From positions 124,001 to 188,000 of the forward strand of contig NZ_JACSJI010000003.1 in NCBI RefSeq assembly GCF_014349105.1: a stretch of DNA of 64,000 bases, written 5' to 3'. The stretch comes from Caulobacter sp. 17J80-11 (lineage in GTDB: Bacteria; Pseudomonadota; Alphaproteobacteria; Caulobacterales; Caulobacteraceae). This document shows, piece by piece, positions 9,737 to 19,315 of this stretch (position 1 is the stretch's first letter; each line of letters opens with the position of its first letter). The notes under the pieces are model-generated. The model had not been told where the DNA came from and made no database searches. It was given only the letters and a program-made list of their open reading frames with translations. The translations under genes were made by a program, and so were the position numbers.

Positions 9737-10141
9737 TCAGCCCATGCCGTAGAACAGCAGGCAGACCGCGGCCATCAGCCAGGCGATCCAGGTCAGGATC
9801 ATGCCGACGCTGCGGCCGAGCGAGGTGCCGGCGCTCAGGCTGAGGCCGACGCCGTGCGCGACCCGGCCGAAGAACAGGATCGCGCCCACGACGTGAACGA
9901 TGGCCGGATGCGCGCCGGCCAGGGCCAGGATGGCCAGGGCGGCCAGGCCGGCGGGGATGTACTCGCTGGCGTTGCCGAAGGCGCGCAGCGCGCGGACCAG
10001 CTCGGGCACGCCGTCGTCGCCGACCGCGACGCGATGCCGGCGGCGCTGGCGCGTGACGAGCACCGACAGGACCAGCAGCACCAGCAGGTTCAGCCCGGCC
10101 CACAACGCAGCCGCACCGCCCGCCGGGATCAAGACGTCCAT
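9737..10141 (-). CDS. MAPEG family membrane protein
   Basis: This 134-aa integral membrane protein has four predicted helices: AAALWAGLNLLVLLVLSVLV, the AGLAALAILAL region, VVGAILFFGRVAHGVGL, and the C-terminal WIAWLMAAVCLLFYG. The FGNASEYIPAGL and RVAHGVGL blocks fit the MAPEG superfamily (membrane-associated eicosanoid and glutathione metabolism enzymes). Bacterial members may be glutathione-dependent but their substrates are largely unknown. I chose the ATG preceded by GAGG rather than the longer frame. It is transcribed toward the TldD/PmbA gene with a 47-bp gap. Confidence 0.85.
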   Translation of the reverse strand: MDVLIPAGGAAALWAGLNLLVLLVLSVLVTRQRRRHRVAVGDDGVPELVRALRAFGNASEYIPAGLAALAILALAGAHPAIVHVVGAILFFGRVAHGVGLSLSAGTSLGRSVGMILTWIAWLMAAVCLLFYGMG

Positions 10142-10210
10142 CGTCGACCTCAAGTCACCAAACGGGCGCATAAGGCCAAGCTTCGGACGCCGCCGCAAGG
10201 CGACTCCAGT

Positions 10211-10699
10211 CTAGAACTTGATGAGGCCCTGCTCGTGGGCGCGTTGCAGGGCCGCGCGGCCTTCCTGCTGGACCTGCGGCAGCCACCGGCTCAGCGCCGC
10301 GCACCGGTTGGCCGGCGGCTTGGGCCGATCGGACCAGGCCAGCTGCAGGGTGTCGGCCAGATAGTCGCCGACCGCCTCCTGGCGCATCCGCTCGCCGCCG
10401 CCCTTGGCCAGCGAGCTCATGGTGGCGAGCTCGAGCGCGGCCACCGCGCCCGCCTGCAGCACCTCGGTCTTGGGCAGGTCGCAGGCGTAGGCGTCGGCGA
10501 TCGCCACCGACCATTTGGCCACCGCGGTGTCGACCTGCTGCTCGGATGGGCGACCGGCGAAGAAGGCCCCGGTCTGGCCGTGCGAAGCCGCGGTCGCATA
10601 GTGCACCTGCGGCAGGTCGCCGGGCGTGTAGGCGCACGCGCCGAGCGCGAGCGCGAGGAGCAGCGCCCCCGTGGGGCCGGGGCGGCGAGGAGCGGTCAT
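10211..10699 (-). CDS. Putative lipoprotein of unknown function
   Basis: The 162-aa protein starts with an arginine-rich n-region and a hydrophobic core ending in the lipobox LGAC (cysteine near residue 22), so it is probably lipidated and envelope-anchored. The mature part is soluble and alpha-helical, with two further cysteines (CDLP and NRCAAL). I do not recognise a domain. It is read in the same direction as the MAPEG gene about 70 bp downstream. Confidence 0.6.
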   Translation of the reverse strand: MTAPRRPGPTGALLLALALGACAYTPGDLPQVHYATAASHGQTGAFFAGRPSEQQVDTAVAKWSVAIADAYACDLPKTEVLQAGAVAALELATMSSLAKGGGERMRQEAVGDYLADTLQLAWSDRPKPPANRCAALSRWLPQVQQEGRAALQRAHEQGLIKF

Positions 10700-10776
10700 G
10701 AGCGTCGGCCTCCTTCCGGCGAACGCCCCGATAACTCCGCGGTCGCCGCCCGGCTCCCGACGGCGGCCGGAATTCG

Positions 10777-12150
10777 TCAGCCGGCCGGGGCGGGCGCGAC
10801 CTCAGCGGCGACCGGCTGGTCGAGCTTCTTGCGCAATTGCAGGCGCAGCAGGCCGATGCTCAGCAGCGCCTGCATGAACACCGAGGCGACCGACAGCTTC
10901 CAGAAGGTCTCGAGCGGCACGCCCGGCTGGTGCGTCAGCCACAGGGCCGGCGCCACGAAGGTCAGCAGGCGGCTGGCGCTGCTGAAGAAGGCCGGCCGGG
11001 TGTCGCCCAGCGCCTGGAACATGCCCGAGCAGGTGAACACCAGCCCGGTCGCCACGAAGTTCCACGAGGCTATGCGCAGGAAGGCGGCGGCCACCGCGGC
11101 GGCCTGCGGCTCCTGGACGAACGGGCGGACCAGCAGCTCGGGGCTGATCTGGCAGAGCAGGGTCAGGCCGACCATGATCGCGCCGCCGATCAGGGCCGAC
11201 TGGCGGAACGTCTCGCGCACGCGCGCGGCCTGGCGGGCGCCGAAGTTCTGGCCGGCGATCGGGGCGGCGGCGAAGGCCACCGCCATGGCCGGCAGGAAGA
11301 TCGACTGCATCACCCGGCTGCCGACGCCGAAGCCGGCCTGGGCGTGGGCGCCGTAGTCGCGGATCACGGCGTAGACCACGCTGGCGATCACCGCCATCAG
11401 CAGGAACTCGCCGCCGGACGGCAGGCCGATGCCCAGGATGCGGCTCCAGGTCTTGAGCTGCGGCTTGATCTCGGCCCGCTCGAGCTTGAGGCGCGACTGC
11501 ATGCGGGTGAACAGCAGCAGGGTGACCGCCAGCGCGGCCGCGACCGCGATGGTGCTGGCCAGACCCGCGCCGGCCACGCCCATCGGACGGCCGGTGCCCC
11601 AGCCGGCGATCAGCACCGGCGCGAGGGCGGCGTTCACCGCCACCGAGCCGGTCTGGATCATCATCGGCGGACCGGCCACGCCGGCGGCGCGCAGGGCCGT
11701 GCCGAGCGCGGCCATGGGGAACATCAGGGCCAGCGACGGCAGGAAGAACGTCAGATAGCTGCGGCCGGCGGCGACGGTTTCCGCGTCGGCGCCCAGCGCG
11801 CCGAGCGCGATCGGGCCGAGGCTGTAGCCCAGCACCAGCACCAGCAGGCTCGTGCACAGCGACATGCCGACCGTCTGGTTGAAGACCCTGCCGGCGTCTG
11901 CGTCGTCCTTGCGGCCCAGCGCCTGGGAGATGAGGGCCAGGGCGCCGACCGCGATGGTCTGGCTCAGGGCCATCACCACCATCCAGGCCGGGCCGGCGGT
12001 GCTGACGCCCGCGATGGCGTGCTCGCCGAGGTGCGAGACGAAGTAGAGGTCGACCAGGAAGTACAGCGTCTGCACGATCATGCCGACGCCGATGAACGCC
12101 GCCATGCCGAGCAGATGGCGGGTGATGGAGCCTTGGGTCAGGTCACGCAT
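10777..12150 (-). CDS. MATE family efflux transporter
   Basis: The 457-aa protein has about twelve hydrophobic segments and the two-fold repeat typical of MATE antiporters. These exchange Na+ or H+ for drugs or metabolites at the inner membrane. The N-terminal ITRHLLGMAAFIGVGMIVQT and the FGARQAARVRETFR block near residue 300 (the repeat-2 equivalent of the common GAxxxxxV segment) are diagnostic. I chose the ATG of MRDLTQGSI, since the upstream 24 codons are low-complexity and family members start here. No regulator is adjacent, so the substrate is unknown. Confidence 0.88.
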   Translation of the reverse strand: MRDLTQGSITRHLLGMAAFIGVGMIVQTLYFLVDLYFVSHLGEHAIAGVSTAGPAWMVVMALSQTIAVGALALISQALGRKDDADAGRVFNQTVGMSLCTSLLVLVLGYSLGPIALGALGADAETVAAGRSYLTFFLPSLALMFPMAALGTALRAAGVAGPPMMIQTGSVAVNAALAPVLIAGWGTGRPMGVAGAGLASTIAVAAALAVTLLLFTRMQSRLKLERAEIKPQLKTWSRILGIGLPSGGEFLLMAVIASVVYAVIRDYGAHAQAGFGVGSRVMQSIFLPAMAVAFAAAPIAGQNFGARQAARVRETFRQSALIGGAIMVGLTLLCQISPELLVRPFVQEPQAAAVAAAFLRIASWNFVATGLVFTCSGMFQALGDTRPAFFSSASRLLTFVAPALWLTHQPGVPLETFWKLSVASVFMQALLSIGLLRLQLRKKLDQPVAAEVAPAPAG

Positions 12151-12230
12151 GGAGAGGCCGCCCCCCCGCGGCCGAACAGCAAAGTCGGGCGAGACGGTGC
12201 GCCTGCGCCGTCCCGCGCGCAAGGCTCAGC

Positions 12231-13763
12231 TCACTTCCAGATCGGCGTTCCGTCGCCGGGCAGGCCCAGGCTCGCCCACATGTCGCTGACCCGGTCGACC
12301 ACGGCCTGGTCCATGCGGATCTCCTCGCCCCATTCGCGCTTGGTCTCCGGCGGCCACTTGTCAGTGGCGTCTAGGCCGATCTTCGAGCCGAGGCCCGACT
12401 CCGGCGAGGCGAAGTCGAGATAATCGATGGGCGTGCTTTCGATGACGGTGATGTCGCGGGCCGGGTCCATCTTGGTCGACACCGCCCACATCACGTCCTT
12501 CCAGTCGCGGGCGTTGATGTCGTCGTCCACGACGATCACCCACTTGGTGTACATGAACTGGCGCAGGTAGCTCCAAACCCCCAGCATCACGCGCTTGGCG
12601 TGGCCGGGGTAGGCCTTCTTCATCGACACCACGGCGATGCGGTAGCTGCAGCCCTCCGGCGGCAGCCAGAAGTCGGTGATCTCCGGGAACTGCTGGCGGA
12701 TCAGCGGGATGAACACCTCGTTGAGCGCCTCGCCCAGCACCGAGGGCTCGTCCGGCGGACGCCCGGTGAAGGTGGTCAGGTAAATCGGGTCCCGGCGCAT
12801 GGTCACGGCCGTGACCTGGAACACCGGGAAGCGCTCGACCGAATTGTAGTAGCCGGTGTGGTCGCCGTACGGGCCCTCGTCGGCGTACTCGTCCAGCAGG
12901 ACGTGGCCTTCCAGCACGATCTCGGCCTGGGCCGGGACCATCAGCGGCACGGTCTTGGCCGGCACGAGGTCGACCTTGGCCCCGCGCAGCAGGCCGGCGA
13001 ACTGGTACTCCGACAGGGTGTCCGGCACCGGCGTGACGGCGGCCAGGATGGTGCCCGGGTCCGCCCCAAGCACGGCGCAGGCGGGCAGGGGCTCGCGTTT
13101 GCCCTCCTTCTTCCAGCGGCCGTAGTGCTGGGCCCCGCCGCGGTGGGCCAGCCAACGCATGATGCAGCGGTCCTTGCCCAGCACCTGCATGCGGTAGATG
13201 CCGAGGTTGAAGTCGTCCTCGCGCGCGTCGGACGGGCCCTTGGTGACCACCAGCGGCCAGGTGATCAGCGGGGCCGGCTCGCCCGGCCAGCAGGTCTGGA
13301 TCGGCAGCTTGGTGAGGTCGATGTCGTCGCCCTTGAGCACGACCTCCTGCACCGGGGCCTTCTTGACCACGTTCGGCCGCATCGACAGCACCGACTGCAT
13401 GGTCGGCAGCATGTCCAGCGCGCCCTTCAGCCCGCGCGGCGGCTCCGGCTGGCGCAGGAACGCCAGCAGCTCGCCGACCTCGCGCAGGTCGGCGCCCGTG
13501 GTGCGCTCCTTGTCCTGCAGGGTGACGCCCATGGCCACGCGCTTGACCGTGCCGAACAGGTTGGCCAGGGCCGGGATCGGCGAGATCTCGCCGTCGGCGC
13601 GCACCGGCTTCTCGAACAGCACGGCCGGGCCGCCGGTGGCCAGCAGGCGGGTCTGGATCTCGGTCATTTCGAGCACGGTGGAAACGGGTTCCTTCACCCG
13701 CACCAGCTCGCCCTCGGCCTCCAGCCTGGCCATGAACTCACGCAAAGACCGGTAGGCCGCCAT
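12231..13763 (-). CDS. ubiD: UbiD family prenylated-FMN decarboxylase
   Basis: The 510-aa protein has the size and full-length conservation of UbiD, which decarboxylates 4-hydroxy-3-polyprenylbenzoate in ubiquinone synthesis using prenylated FMN. Typical blocks are [18 protein letters not shown] at the start, [23 protein letters not shown] in the middle, and [17 protein letters not shown] with the catalytic acid region. The C-terminus contains [21 protein letters not shown]. UbiX, which supplies the cofactor, is not in the window. I chose MAAYRSL as the start; an ATG 4 codons upstream is also possible. Confidence 0.93.
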   Translation of the reverse strand: MAAYRSLREFMARLEAEGELVRVKEPVSTVLEMTEIQTRLLATGGPAVLFEKPVRADGEISPIPALANLFGTVKRVAMGVTLQDKERTTGADLREVGELLAFLRQPEPPRGLKGALDMLPTMQSVLSMRPNVVKKAPVQEVVLKGDDIDLTKLPIQTCWPGEPAPLITWPLVVTKGPSDAREDDFNLGIYRMQVLGKDRCIMRWLAHRGGAQHYGRWKKEGKREPLPACAVLGADPGTILAAVTPVPDTLSEYQFAGLLRGAKVDLVPAKTVPLMVPAQAEIVLEGHVLLDEYADEGPYGDHTGYYNSVERFPVFQVTAVTMRRDPIYLTTFTGRPPDEPSVLGEALNEVFIPLIRQQFPEITDFWLPPEGCSYRIAVVSMKKAYPGHAKRVMLGVWSYLRQFMYTKWVIVVDDDINARDWKDVMWAVSTKMDPARDITVIESTPIDYLDFASPESGLGSKIGLDATDKWPPETKREWGEEIRMDQAVVDRVSDMWASLGLPGDGTPIWK

Positions 13764-13873
13764 CGAACGCTCCATTCGCCGCGTCGAAGCTCTAGAGCGC
13801 CTGTCCTTGACTGTCACGCTTCCGACGCGAACCTCGGCTATGGGCCGCCGCGAGTGAGCGTGCGGAGGCGTTC

Positions 13874-14710
13874 GTGAGCGAGTTGGTGCTGGAATTCGAG
13901 GGCGCGGACGCGTCCACGCGGGAGTCCCTGACCACGCTCTGGAACCGCGCCTACGAGGGCTACTACGTCCCGCTCAGCTTCAAGCCGGAGCAGCTGGACC
14001 GCCACGTCCGCCGGGCCGGGATCAGCCTCGCGGCCTCTCGCGTGGGCCGGATCGAGGGCCTGACCTTCGGCCTGTCGCTGGCGGCGGTGCTGGGCGACCA
14101 GGCCTGGATCGGGGGCTTCGGGATCGCGCCGGAATTTCGTCGCAAGGGGCTGGCTGGGCGGCTGATCCAAGCTCAGTGCGAGGCGCTTCACGCCGCCGGC
14201 GTGAAGCGCACGCGGCTGGAGGTGATCGACTTCAATCCGGCGCGCCGGGTGTACGAGGCGGCAGGCTTCACCGCGCAACGCGAGCTGCTGCTGCTGGAGG
14301 GGCGGTCGCCGGACGGCGGCGAGCCGGGCTGCATGCTCAGCTTCGACGAGGTGGTGCAGGCCCACGGGGCCGCCCACGATCCCGCCCCGCCCACCTGGCG
14401 GCGCGGCCTGCCCAGCCTAGTGAAGACCCTTATGGAGGAGCGCGCGGTGATCGTCGGCGTGAAACGCGGCGACGACGTCGCCGCCTTCGCCGTCGGCGTG
14501 CCGGAGCTGTCGCGTGTGGTGCTGATCGACGCCGCCGCGGCCGACCTGCGCGCCGCCGAGGCTCTGCTGTCGGCGCTGGGCGCGCGCTGGCCGCACACGC
14601 CGCTACGCCTGGTCGATGAACCGGGCGAAGGCCCGATCGCCAAGGCCTGGACCGCCGCCGGCTTCGAGGTTCCGCTGCGGCAGGTGGAGATGGTGCGCCG
14701 CGCGGTTTAA
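13874..14710 (+). CDS. GNAT family N-acetyltransferase
   Basis: The 278-aa protein has an N-terminal GNAT fold (about residues 1-150). The acetyl-CoA loop is [13 protein letters not shown], followed by [12 protein letters not shown], the family's beta4-alpha5 region. The C-terminal half looks like a second, degenerate acetyltransferase-like domain. The start is GTG with GGAGG upstream. The acceptor is unknown. The TAA stop shares the palindrome TTAA with the stop of the convergent hydrolase gene, so the two coding regions overlap by 4 bases. Confidence 0.8.
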   Translation: MSELVLEFEGADASTRESLTTLWNRAYEGYYVPLSFKPEQLDRHVRRAGISLAASRVGRIEGLTFGLSLAAVLGDQAWIGGFGIAPEFRRKGLAGRLIQAQCEALHAAGVKRTRLEVIDFNPARRVYEAAGFTAQRELLLLEGRSPDGGEPGCMLSFDEVVQAHGAAHDPAPPTWRRGLPSLVKTLMEERAVIVGVKRGDDVAAFAVGVPELSRVVLIDAAAADLRAAEALLSALGARWPHTPLRLVDEPGEGPIAKAWTAAGFEVPLRQVEMVRRAV

Positions 14711-15591
14711 GCCGCGTCGGCCTCCAGCCAGTCCCACACCTCGGCCCACACGCCCTGGCCGGCGGCGCGGAAGGCGCCGTCGTGGCCGAGGCGCCTGGCG
14801 CCGTAGTCGCGCGGGCGGCGCTCGATCAGCTCGGTGGGGGCGTTGGGGAAGAGTTCGAGGATGTCACGCGCCGCCGCGGGGGTGGCGATCGGGTCGTCGG
14901 TGAAGGCCCAGGAGCGGATCGGCGCGGTGACCGCACCGAACCGGTGCCAGCCGAAGCGGCGGTCCAGCTCACCGGCGAAGTAGCGGCTCTGGTGGGACCA
15001 GCGCCGCCAGGTGGTGAACACGCCGCGCGGGAGGGCGGTGCCGCCCCACATGCCGCCGGCCGGGATGTAGCCCCTGGTCGCCAGGCAGGCCGGCCCGTAC
15101 AGCCACCAGAAGAACACCTCGCGCGGTCGGTGGCTCAGGTGGTGGCGCGGGCCGTAGCCGGAACCGACCGCCACGAAGGCGTGGCGCGAGATCCGTTCGT
15201 GGTTGCGCATGAAGCCGACGAACTGACCGCCGGCGCTGTGGCCGACGTGGACGATCCGCCGGCCGGGCACGGCTTCGGCCAGGGAGTCCAGGGCGGCGGG
15301 CATGTCCAGCCGGCCCCAGTCGCTGTAGTCCATGGAGAAGCGCTTCAGGTCGGCGGGGGCCGAGCCGCCGATGCCGCGGCAGTCGAACACCAGCACCGCG
15401 CAGCCTCTGGCCGCCCAGGCCTTGGCGAAGCGCAGGTAGAACTCCTTCGGATAGCCGGTCGCCGGCGTGATCAGCGCCGCCAGCGTCGGCTCGGCGGGCG
15501 CGACCAGCACGCCGGCCAAGGGATGGCCGTCGTCGGCGGCGAACTGGATCGTACGGACGCTGACGTCCTCGGCTCGGGAGTTCGTTTTCAT
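14707..15591 (-). CDS. Alpha/beta hydrolase fold protein
   Basis: The 294-aa protein has the features of the hydrolase family that includes serine aminopeptidase S33-like enzymes: the oxyanion region ITPATGYPKEFYLRFAKAWA, the nucleophile elbow VGHSAGGQ, an FTDDPIATP acid region and the C-terminal LGHDGAFRA histidine. The substrate is unknown. An ATG (MKTNSRAED) is chosen; the open frame reaches a start 12 codons further up. Start regions of this gene and the divergent EamA exporter are about 75 bp apart and probably share control elements. Confidence 0.8.
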   Translation of the reverse strand: MKTNSRAEDVSVRTIQFAADDGHPLAGVLVAPAEPTLAALITPATGYPKEFYLRFAKAWAARGCAVLVFDCRGIGGSAPADLKRFSMDYSDWGRLDMPAALDSLAEAVPGRRIVHVGHSAGGQFVGFMRNHERISRHAFVAVGSGYGPRHHLSHRPREVFFWWLYGPACLATRGYIPAGGMWGGTALPRGVFTTWRRWSHQSRYFAGELDRRFGWHRFGAVTAPIRSWAFTDDPIATPAAARDILELFPNAPTELIERRPRDYGARRLGHDGAFRAAGQGVWAEVWDWLEADAA

Positions 15592-15667
15592 TCGAAACGA
15601 TCTATCACGGCGCCCTTGCGTCAACACAAGCCTGCATTAGGACGGGGCCGAGTTCGAGGAGTCGGGG

Positions 15668-16564
15668 ATGTCGGAACAGGACGGCGCGGCGCGGCGGCGC
15701 GCCACCTTCGTGGGGCTGAGCGCGGTGGCCATGTGGTCGACCCTCGCCCTGCTGACCACGGTGTCGGGCGAGACCCCGCCGTTCCTGCTGAACGCCCTGT
15801 GCTTCGGCCTCGCGGGCGTGCTGTCGCTGGTCATGCTGCTCGCGCGGGGCCGCAGCCTGCGGGTGCTGGCCCAGCCGTGGAAGGTCTGGGCGCTGGGGGT
15901 CGGCGGGCTGTTCGGCTACCACTTCCTCTACTTCACCGCCCTGAAAAGCGCGCCGCCCGTGGCGGCCAACCTGCTGAACTACCTGTGGCCGCTGCTGATC
16001 GTGCTGCTGTCGGGCCTCTTGCCCGGCGAGCGGCTGAAGGCGCACCACGTGGCCGGCGCGGCGCTGGGCTTCGCCGGCGCGGCGGCGGTGGTGCTGAGCG
16101 GCGGCGGCGTGTCCCTGAGCGGCGGCGCGGCGGCCGGTTATCTGGCGGCCCTGGGCGCGGCCTTCACCTGGGCGGTCTATTCGGTGCTGTCGCGGCGTCT
16201 GACCATGGTGCCGACCGACGCGGTGGCCGGCTTCTGCCTCGGCACGGCGGCGCTCAGCCTGGTCTGTCACCTGATCTTCGAGCGGACGGTCTGGCCGGAC
16301 GGCGCCGGCCAGTGGCTGGCGGTCGCGGCCATGGGCCTGTTCCCGGTCGGCGCGGCCTTCTTCGTCTGGGACCATGGGGTGAAGCGCGGGGACATCCAGG
16401 TGCTGGGCGCCGCCGCCTACGCCACGCCGCTGCTGTCGACCCTGCTGCTGCTCCTGGCCGGCAAGGGCCGCGCCACCCCGGCCGTGGCCTTCGCCTGCGT
16501 GGCGGTCACCGCCGGCGCGGTGCTGGCGGCCAAGGACATGCTGTTCAAGCGCAAGGCCGCTTAA
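15668..16564 (+). CDS. EamA/DMT family transporter (YddG-like aromatic amino acid exporter)
   Basis: The 298-aa protein has ten predicted transmembrane helices in two EamA repeats, starting FVGLSAVAMWSTLALLTTV. The NLLNYLWPLLIVLLSGLL segment and the WDHGVKRGDIQVLGAAAY block near residue 240 are typical of the YddG subgroup, which exports aromatic amino acids in enterobacteria. Export of an amino acid is likely, but the exact substrate is inference. Its TAA stop shares TTAA with the convergent YjbR-like gene. Confidence 0.82.
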   Translation: MSEQDGAARRRATFVGLSAVAMWSTLALLTTVSGETPPFLLNALCFGLAGVLSLVMLLARGRSLRVLAQPWKVWALGVGGLFGYHFLYFTALKSAPPVAANLLNYLWPLLIVLLSGLLPGERLKAHHVAGAALGFAGAAAVVLSGGGVSLSGGAAAGYLAALGAAFTWAVYSVLSRRLTMVPTDAVAGFCLGTAALSLVCHLIFERTVWPDGAGQWLAVAAMGLFPVGAAFFVWDHGVKRGDIQVLGAAAYATPLLSTLLLLLAGKGRATPAVAFACVAVTAGAVLAAKDMLFKRKAA

Positions 16565-16905
16565 GGCCGGTCCCGCTCCCAGGCCGCGACCACGCGCTTG
16601 GGCGCGCGCGCCCGCCAGCTGCGCTCGATCAGCCCGCGCAGGGCGTCAGGCCCGGCTGCGGTCAGCCGGGCCAGGACGCACGGGTAGTCGCGATAGTGGT
16701 CGGTGAAGTGGAAGACGTCCGGCCGGCTTTCGATCAGCGCCTCGCGCTCGTCGAAGCCGATGTCTTGCAGCACCACGGTCGCGCCGTCCTCGCGCAGGCG
16801 GACCAGCAGCCTGCCGCCGACCTTCAGCGCCGGCGTGCCGTAGGAGGTCCCGTCCTCGACGCCGGGCAGGGCGCGGGCCAGGCCGCGGACCTCCTCCCAG
16901 GTCAT
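16561..16905 (-). CDS. MmcQ/YjbR family protein
   Basis: The 114-aa protein fits the YjbR/MmcQ DNA-binding-fold family of unknown function. Visible features are the N-terminal TWEEVRGLARALPGVEDGTSYGTPALKVGGRLLVRL-type opening (residues 2-37), the FHFTDHYRDYPCVLARL region and a basic C-terminal tail KRVVAAWERDRP. Its ATG overlaps the stop of the upstream gamma-glutamyltransferase gene as TGATG, so translation is coupled. The long open frame continuing upstream is a shadow of that gene. Confidence 0.8.
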   Translation of the reverse strand: MTWEEVRGLARALPGVEDGTSYGTPALKVGGRLLVRLREDGATVVLQDIGFDEREALIESRPDVFHFTDHYRDYPCVLARLTAAGPDALRGLIERSWRARAPKRVVAAWERDRP

Positions 16906-18653
16906 CAGTAGGTCAGCGCAAGACCGTCCTTGCGCATCTCCGAGGCCGCGCCGTAGGCCTCCGGGCCTTTCAGGATGGCCTGGTAGCCGCCGAAGCCCCC
17001 GTCGGACGGCCCCAGCTTCCAGCCCATGTCGGCCAGGGCTTTGCGGGTCGCCTCCGGCACGCCGGTCTCCAGGTGCAGCACGCCCACGCCCTCGGCCGGC
17101 TCGCCGGTCGGCTCGGACGAGCCCTCGTGGTGCCAGCGCGGCGAGTCGCCGGCCTCCTGAACGCCCAGGCCGTAGTCGACCATGTTGGCGATGATCTGGG
17201 CCTGGCCCTGGGGCTGCATGTCGCCGCCCATCACCCCGAACGACAGCCAGGGCTGGTCGCCCTTGGTGGCGAAGCCCGGGATGATGGTGTGGAACGGCCG
17301 CTTGCCGGGCGCATAGCTGTTCGGCCGGCCCGGCTTCACGTCGAACAGCTCGCCGCGGTCCTGGAACATGAAGCCCAGCCCGTCGGCCACCAGCCCCGAG
17401 CCCATGCCGCGGTAGTTCGACTGGATGAAGGACACCATCATCCCGTCGGCGTCGGCGGTGGTGAAGTAGGTGGTGTCGCCCTTCGACGGCGCGTCGCCCG
17501 GGAACACCCGGTCCATCACCCGGTCCGGGCGGATCAGCTTGGCGCGCTGCTTGGCGTAGTCCTTGGAGGTCAGCTGCTCGATCGGGGTCTTGGAGAAGTC
17601 GGGATCGGCGAACCAGCGGGCGCGGTCCTCGAAGGCCAGGCGCTTGGCCTCGGCCTGGTGGTGCAGCGAGGCGGCCGACTGGAAGCCCATCGACTTCAGG
17701 TCGAACTGCTCCATGACGTTGAGCATCTGCAGGGTCGACAGGCCTTGGGTGTTGGGGGCCAGGCCCCAGACGTGCACGCCGCGATAGTTGGAGACCAGCG
17801 GTTGGGTCCACTCCGAGTGGTGGGCGGCCAGGTCGGCCTTGGTCATCCAGCCGCCGATCCGCTTGAAGTAGCGATCGATGATCTCGGCGATCTCGCCTTG
17901 GTAGAAGGCGTCGCGCCCGCCCCTGGCGATCAGGCGCAGGGTCCGGGCCAGGTCGGGGTTTCTGAACACCTCGCCTTCGCGCGGCGTGTGGCCCTTGGGG
18001 GCGTAGGTCTTCAGCGCGTTCTCGACCTCCTCCACGCCGGCGCCCGGCGCGGTGAAGCGTTTCATGTTGCCGTCCATGTACCAGGCGATGGTCTGCGGCA
18101 CCGGCGCGCCCTGTTCGGCGAGCGCGGCGGCCGGCTCCAGCACCTCGGCCCAGGGCAGCTTTCCGTAGCGCTGGTGCAGGGTCCACCAGGCGTCGACCGT
18201 TCCGGGCACGCTGACCGAGACCGCGCCGTAGGAGGGGATGTGCCCGTCCCGGGCGCGCGCCTGCACGGTGGCCGCCGACAGCCCGCGCGGGCTGCGGCCC
18301 GAGCCGTTGAGCCCGACGACGGTCTTCAGCTTGGGGTCCCACAGCATGACGAAGGCGTCGCCGCCGACGCCGTTGGCGGTCGGCTCCAGGAAGCCCAGCG
18401 CCGCGTTGGCCGCGATCGCCGCGTCGACGGCGGAGCCGCCGCGGCGCAGGGTGTCGATCGCGATCATGGTCGCCATCGGGTGGGCGGTGGCCGCCGCGCC
18501 GTGCGTTCCCCAGACCGCCGAGCGGCCGGCGAAGCTGGCGCCCGAGATACGGTCGCCCGGGTAGACGCCGGGATAGACCGTCGGCGCGGCGTTCGCGGCG
18601 GCGGACGCCAGGGCGGAAGCCGGCAGGGCCAGCATGAAGGAACGGCGACGCAT
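16905..18653 (-). CDS. ggt: Gamma-glutamyltransferase (Ntn hydrolase), exported
   Basis: The 582-aa proenzyme has an N-terminal signal MRRRSFMLALPASALASA with a twin-arginine-like RRSFML, so export by Tat is possible. The large subunit carries GGSAVDAAIAANAALGFLEP, the usual ggt block. The autocatalytic cleavage site is expected at the threonine in KGDTTYFTTADADG, followed by small-subunit motifs NYRGMGSG and SFGVMGGDMQPQG. The enzyme cleaves glutathione and other gamma-glutamyl compounds in the periplasm. It is the first of a two-gene unit with the YjbR-like gene. Confidence 0.92.
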   Translation of the reverse strand: MRRRSFMLALPASALASAAANAAPTVYPGVYPGDRISGASFAGRSAVWGTHGAAATAHPMATMIAIDTLRRGGSAVDAAIAANAALGFLEPTANGVGGDAFVMLWDPKLKTVVGLNGSGRSPRGLSAATVQARARDGHIPSYGAVSVSVPGTVDAWWTLHQRYGKLPWAEVLEPAAALAEQGAPVPQTIAWYMDGNMKRFTAPGAGVEEVENALKTYAPKGHTPREGEVFRNPDLARTLRLIARGGRDAFYQGEIAEIIDRYFKRIGGWMTKADLAAHHSEWTQPLVSNYRGVHVWGLAPNTQGLSTLQMLNVMEQFDLKSMGFQSAASLHHQAEAKRLAFEDRARWFADPDFSKTPIEQLTSKDYAKQRAKLIRPDRVMDRVFPGDAPSKGDTTYFTTADADGMMVSFIQSNYRGMGSGLVADGLGFMFQDRGELFDVKPGRPNSYAPGKRPFHTIIPGFATKGDQPWLSFGVMGGDMQPQGQAQIIANMVDYGLGVQEAGDSPRWHHEGSSEPTGEPAEGVGVLHLETGVPEATRKALADMGWKLGPSDGGFGGYQAILKGPEAYGAASEMRKDGLALTY

Positions 18654-18728
18654 GTTGGCCCCCCAACGACAGGACTATCGTCCCGCATAGAGGAGCAAGC
18701 GTCGCCGTCGGGCAAGCGGCGAAACCGC

Positions 18729-19247
18729 TCAGTGCTGGACGGGAATGCGCAGCGCCTGGCCGGGATAAATCTTGTTCGGATCCGACAGCATCGGCCGGTT
18801 GGCCTCGAAGATGGCCTGGTACTTGTTGGCCGAGCCGTAGAATTGCTGGGCGATGGCCGACAGGGTGTCACCGGGCTTCACCGTATAGAACTGGCTTTCC
18901 GGCTCGATGCGCGGCGGCGGGGCGGCGGCCGCGCCGGCTTGCGGGTTGGTCTGCGGCACGGCGGTGCGGACCTGGGCGGCGGTCGGCGCGGCGATGCGGA
19001 TGTCGTCGTCGACCTTCTCCACGCCCTTCACGTTGCCGACGATCAGGATGGCCTTTTCGCGTTCGGACTGGCTGTCGGCGATTCCCTTGATGGTGACCGT
19101 CTCGCCCTTGACCTTCAGGTCGAGGTTCTGGAGCGTGACGCCGTGCTTCTGCAGCGCCTGGGTCAGATCCTTCTCGTCCGGTCCGCCCATGCCGATGGCG
19201 TGGCGCAGGCTCTCGCCGGCGTCGCGCGCGAAGTTGAACAGTCCCAT
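18729..19247 (-). CDS. BON and LysM domain protein (LysM-associated, YgaU/Kbp-like)
   Basis: The 172-aa protein joins an N-terminal BON domain (about residues 25-90, with KGETVTIKGIADSQSEREKAI) to a C-terminal LysM domain (about residues 120-171, starting YTVKPGDTLSAIAQQFYG). An Ala/Pro linker separates them. This is the architecture of E. coli Kbp (YgaU), a cytoplasmic potassium-binding protein. No signal peptide is seen, so a cytoplasmic location is plausible. The gene stands alone between ggt and a divergent NAD-dependent epimerase. Confidence 0.88.
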   Translation of the reverse strand: MGLFNFARDAGESLRHAIGMGGPDEKDLTQALQKHGVTLQNLDLKVKGETVTIKGIADSQSEREKAILIVGNVKGVEKVDDDIRIAAPTAAQVRTAVPQTNPQAGAAAAPPPRIEPESQFYTVKPGDTLSAIAQQFYGSANKYQAIFEANRPMLSDPNKIYPGQALRIPVQH

Positions 19248-19315
19248 CTGCGTCTCCGATCGATACTGAAGCCGGTGGCGGGCGAGGGCTGGCCGCCCGC
19301 GCGGAAGGCGGGCTT

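Noticed and set aside
9854-11356. 500-aa plus-strand frame over the MAPEG, lipoprotein and MATE genes
   Set aside because: Antisense to genes with membrane spans or lipobox; the predicted text is Gln/Arg/Gly-rich without domains.
15551-15561. TACGGACGC half-site inside the alpha/beta hydrolase start region
   Set aside because: It matches one arm of the receptor-region palindrome, but the second arm is missing, so it is likely chance.
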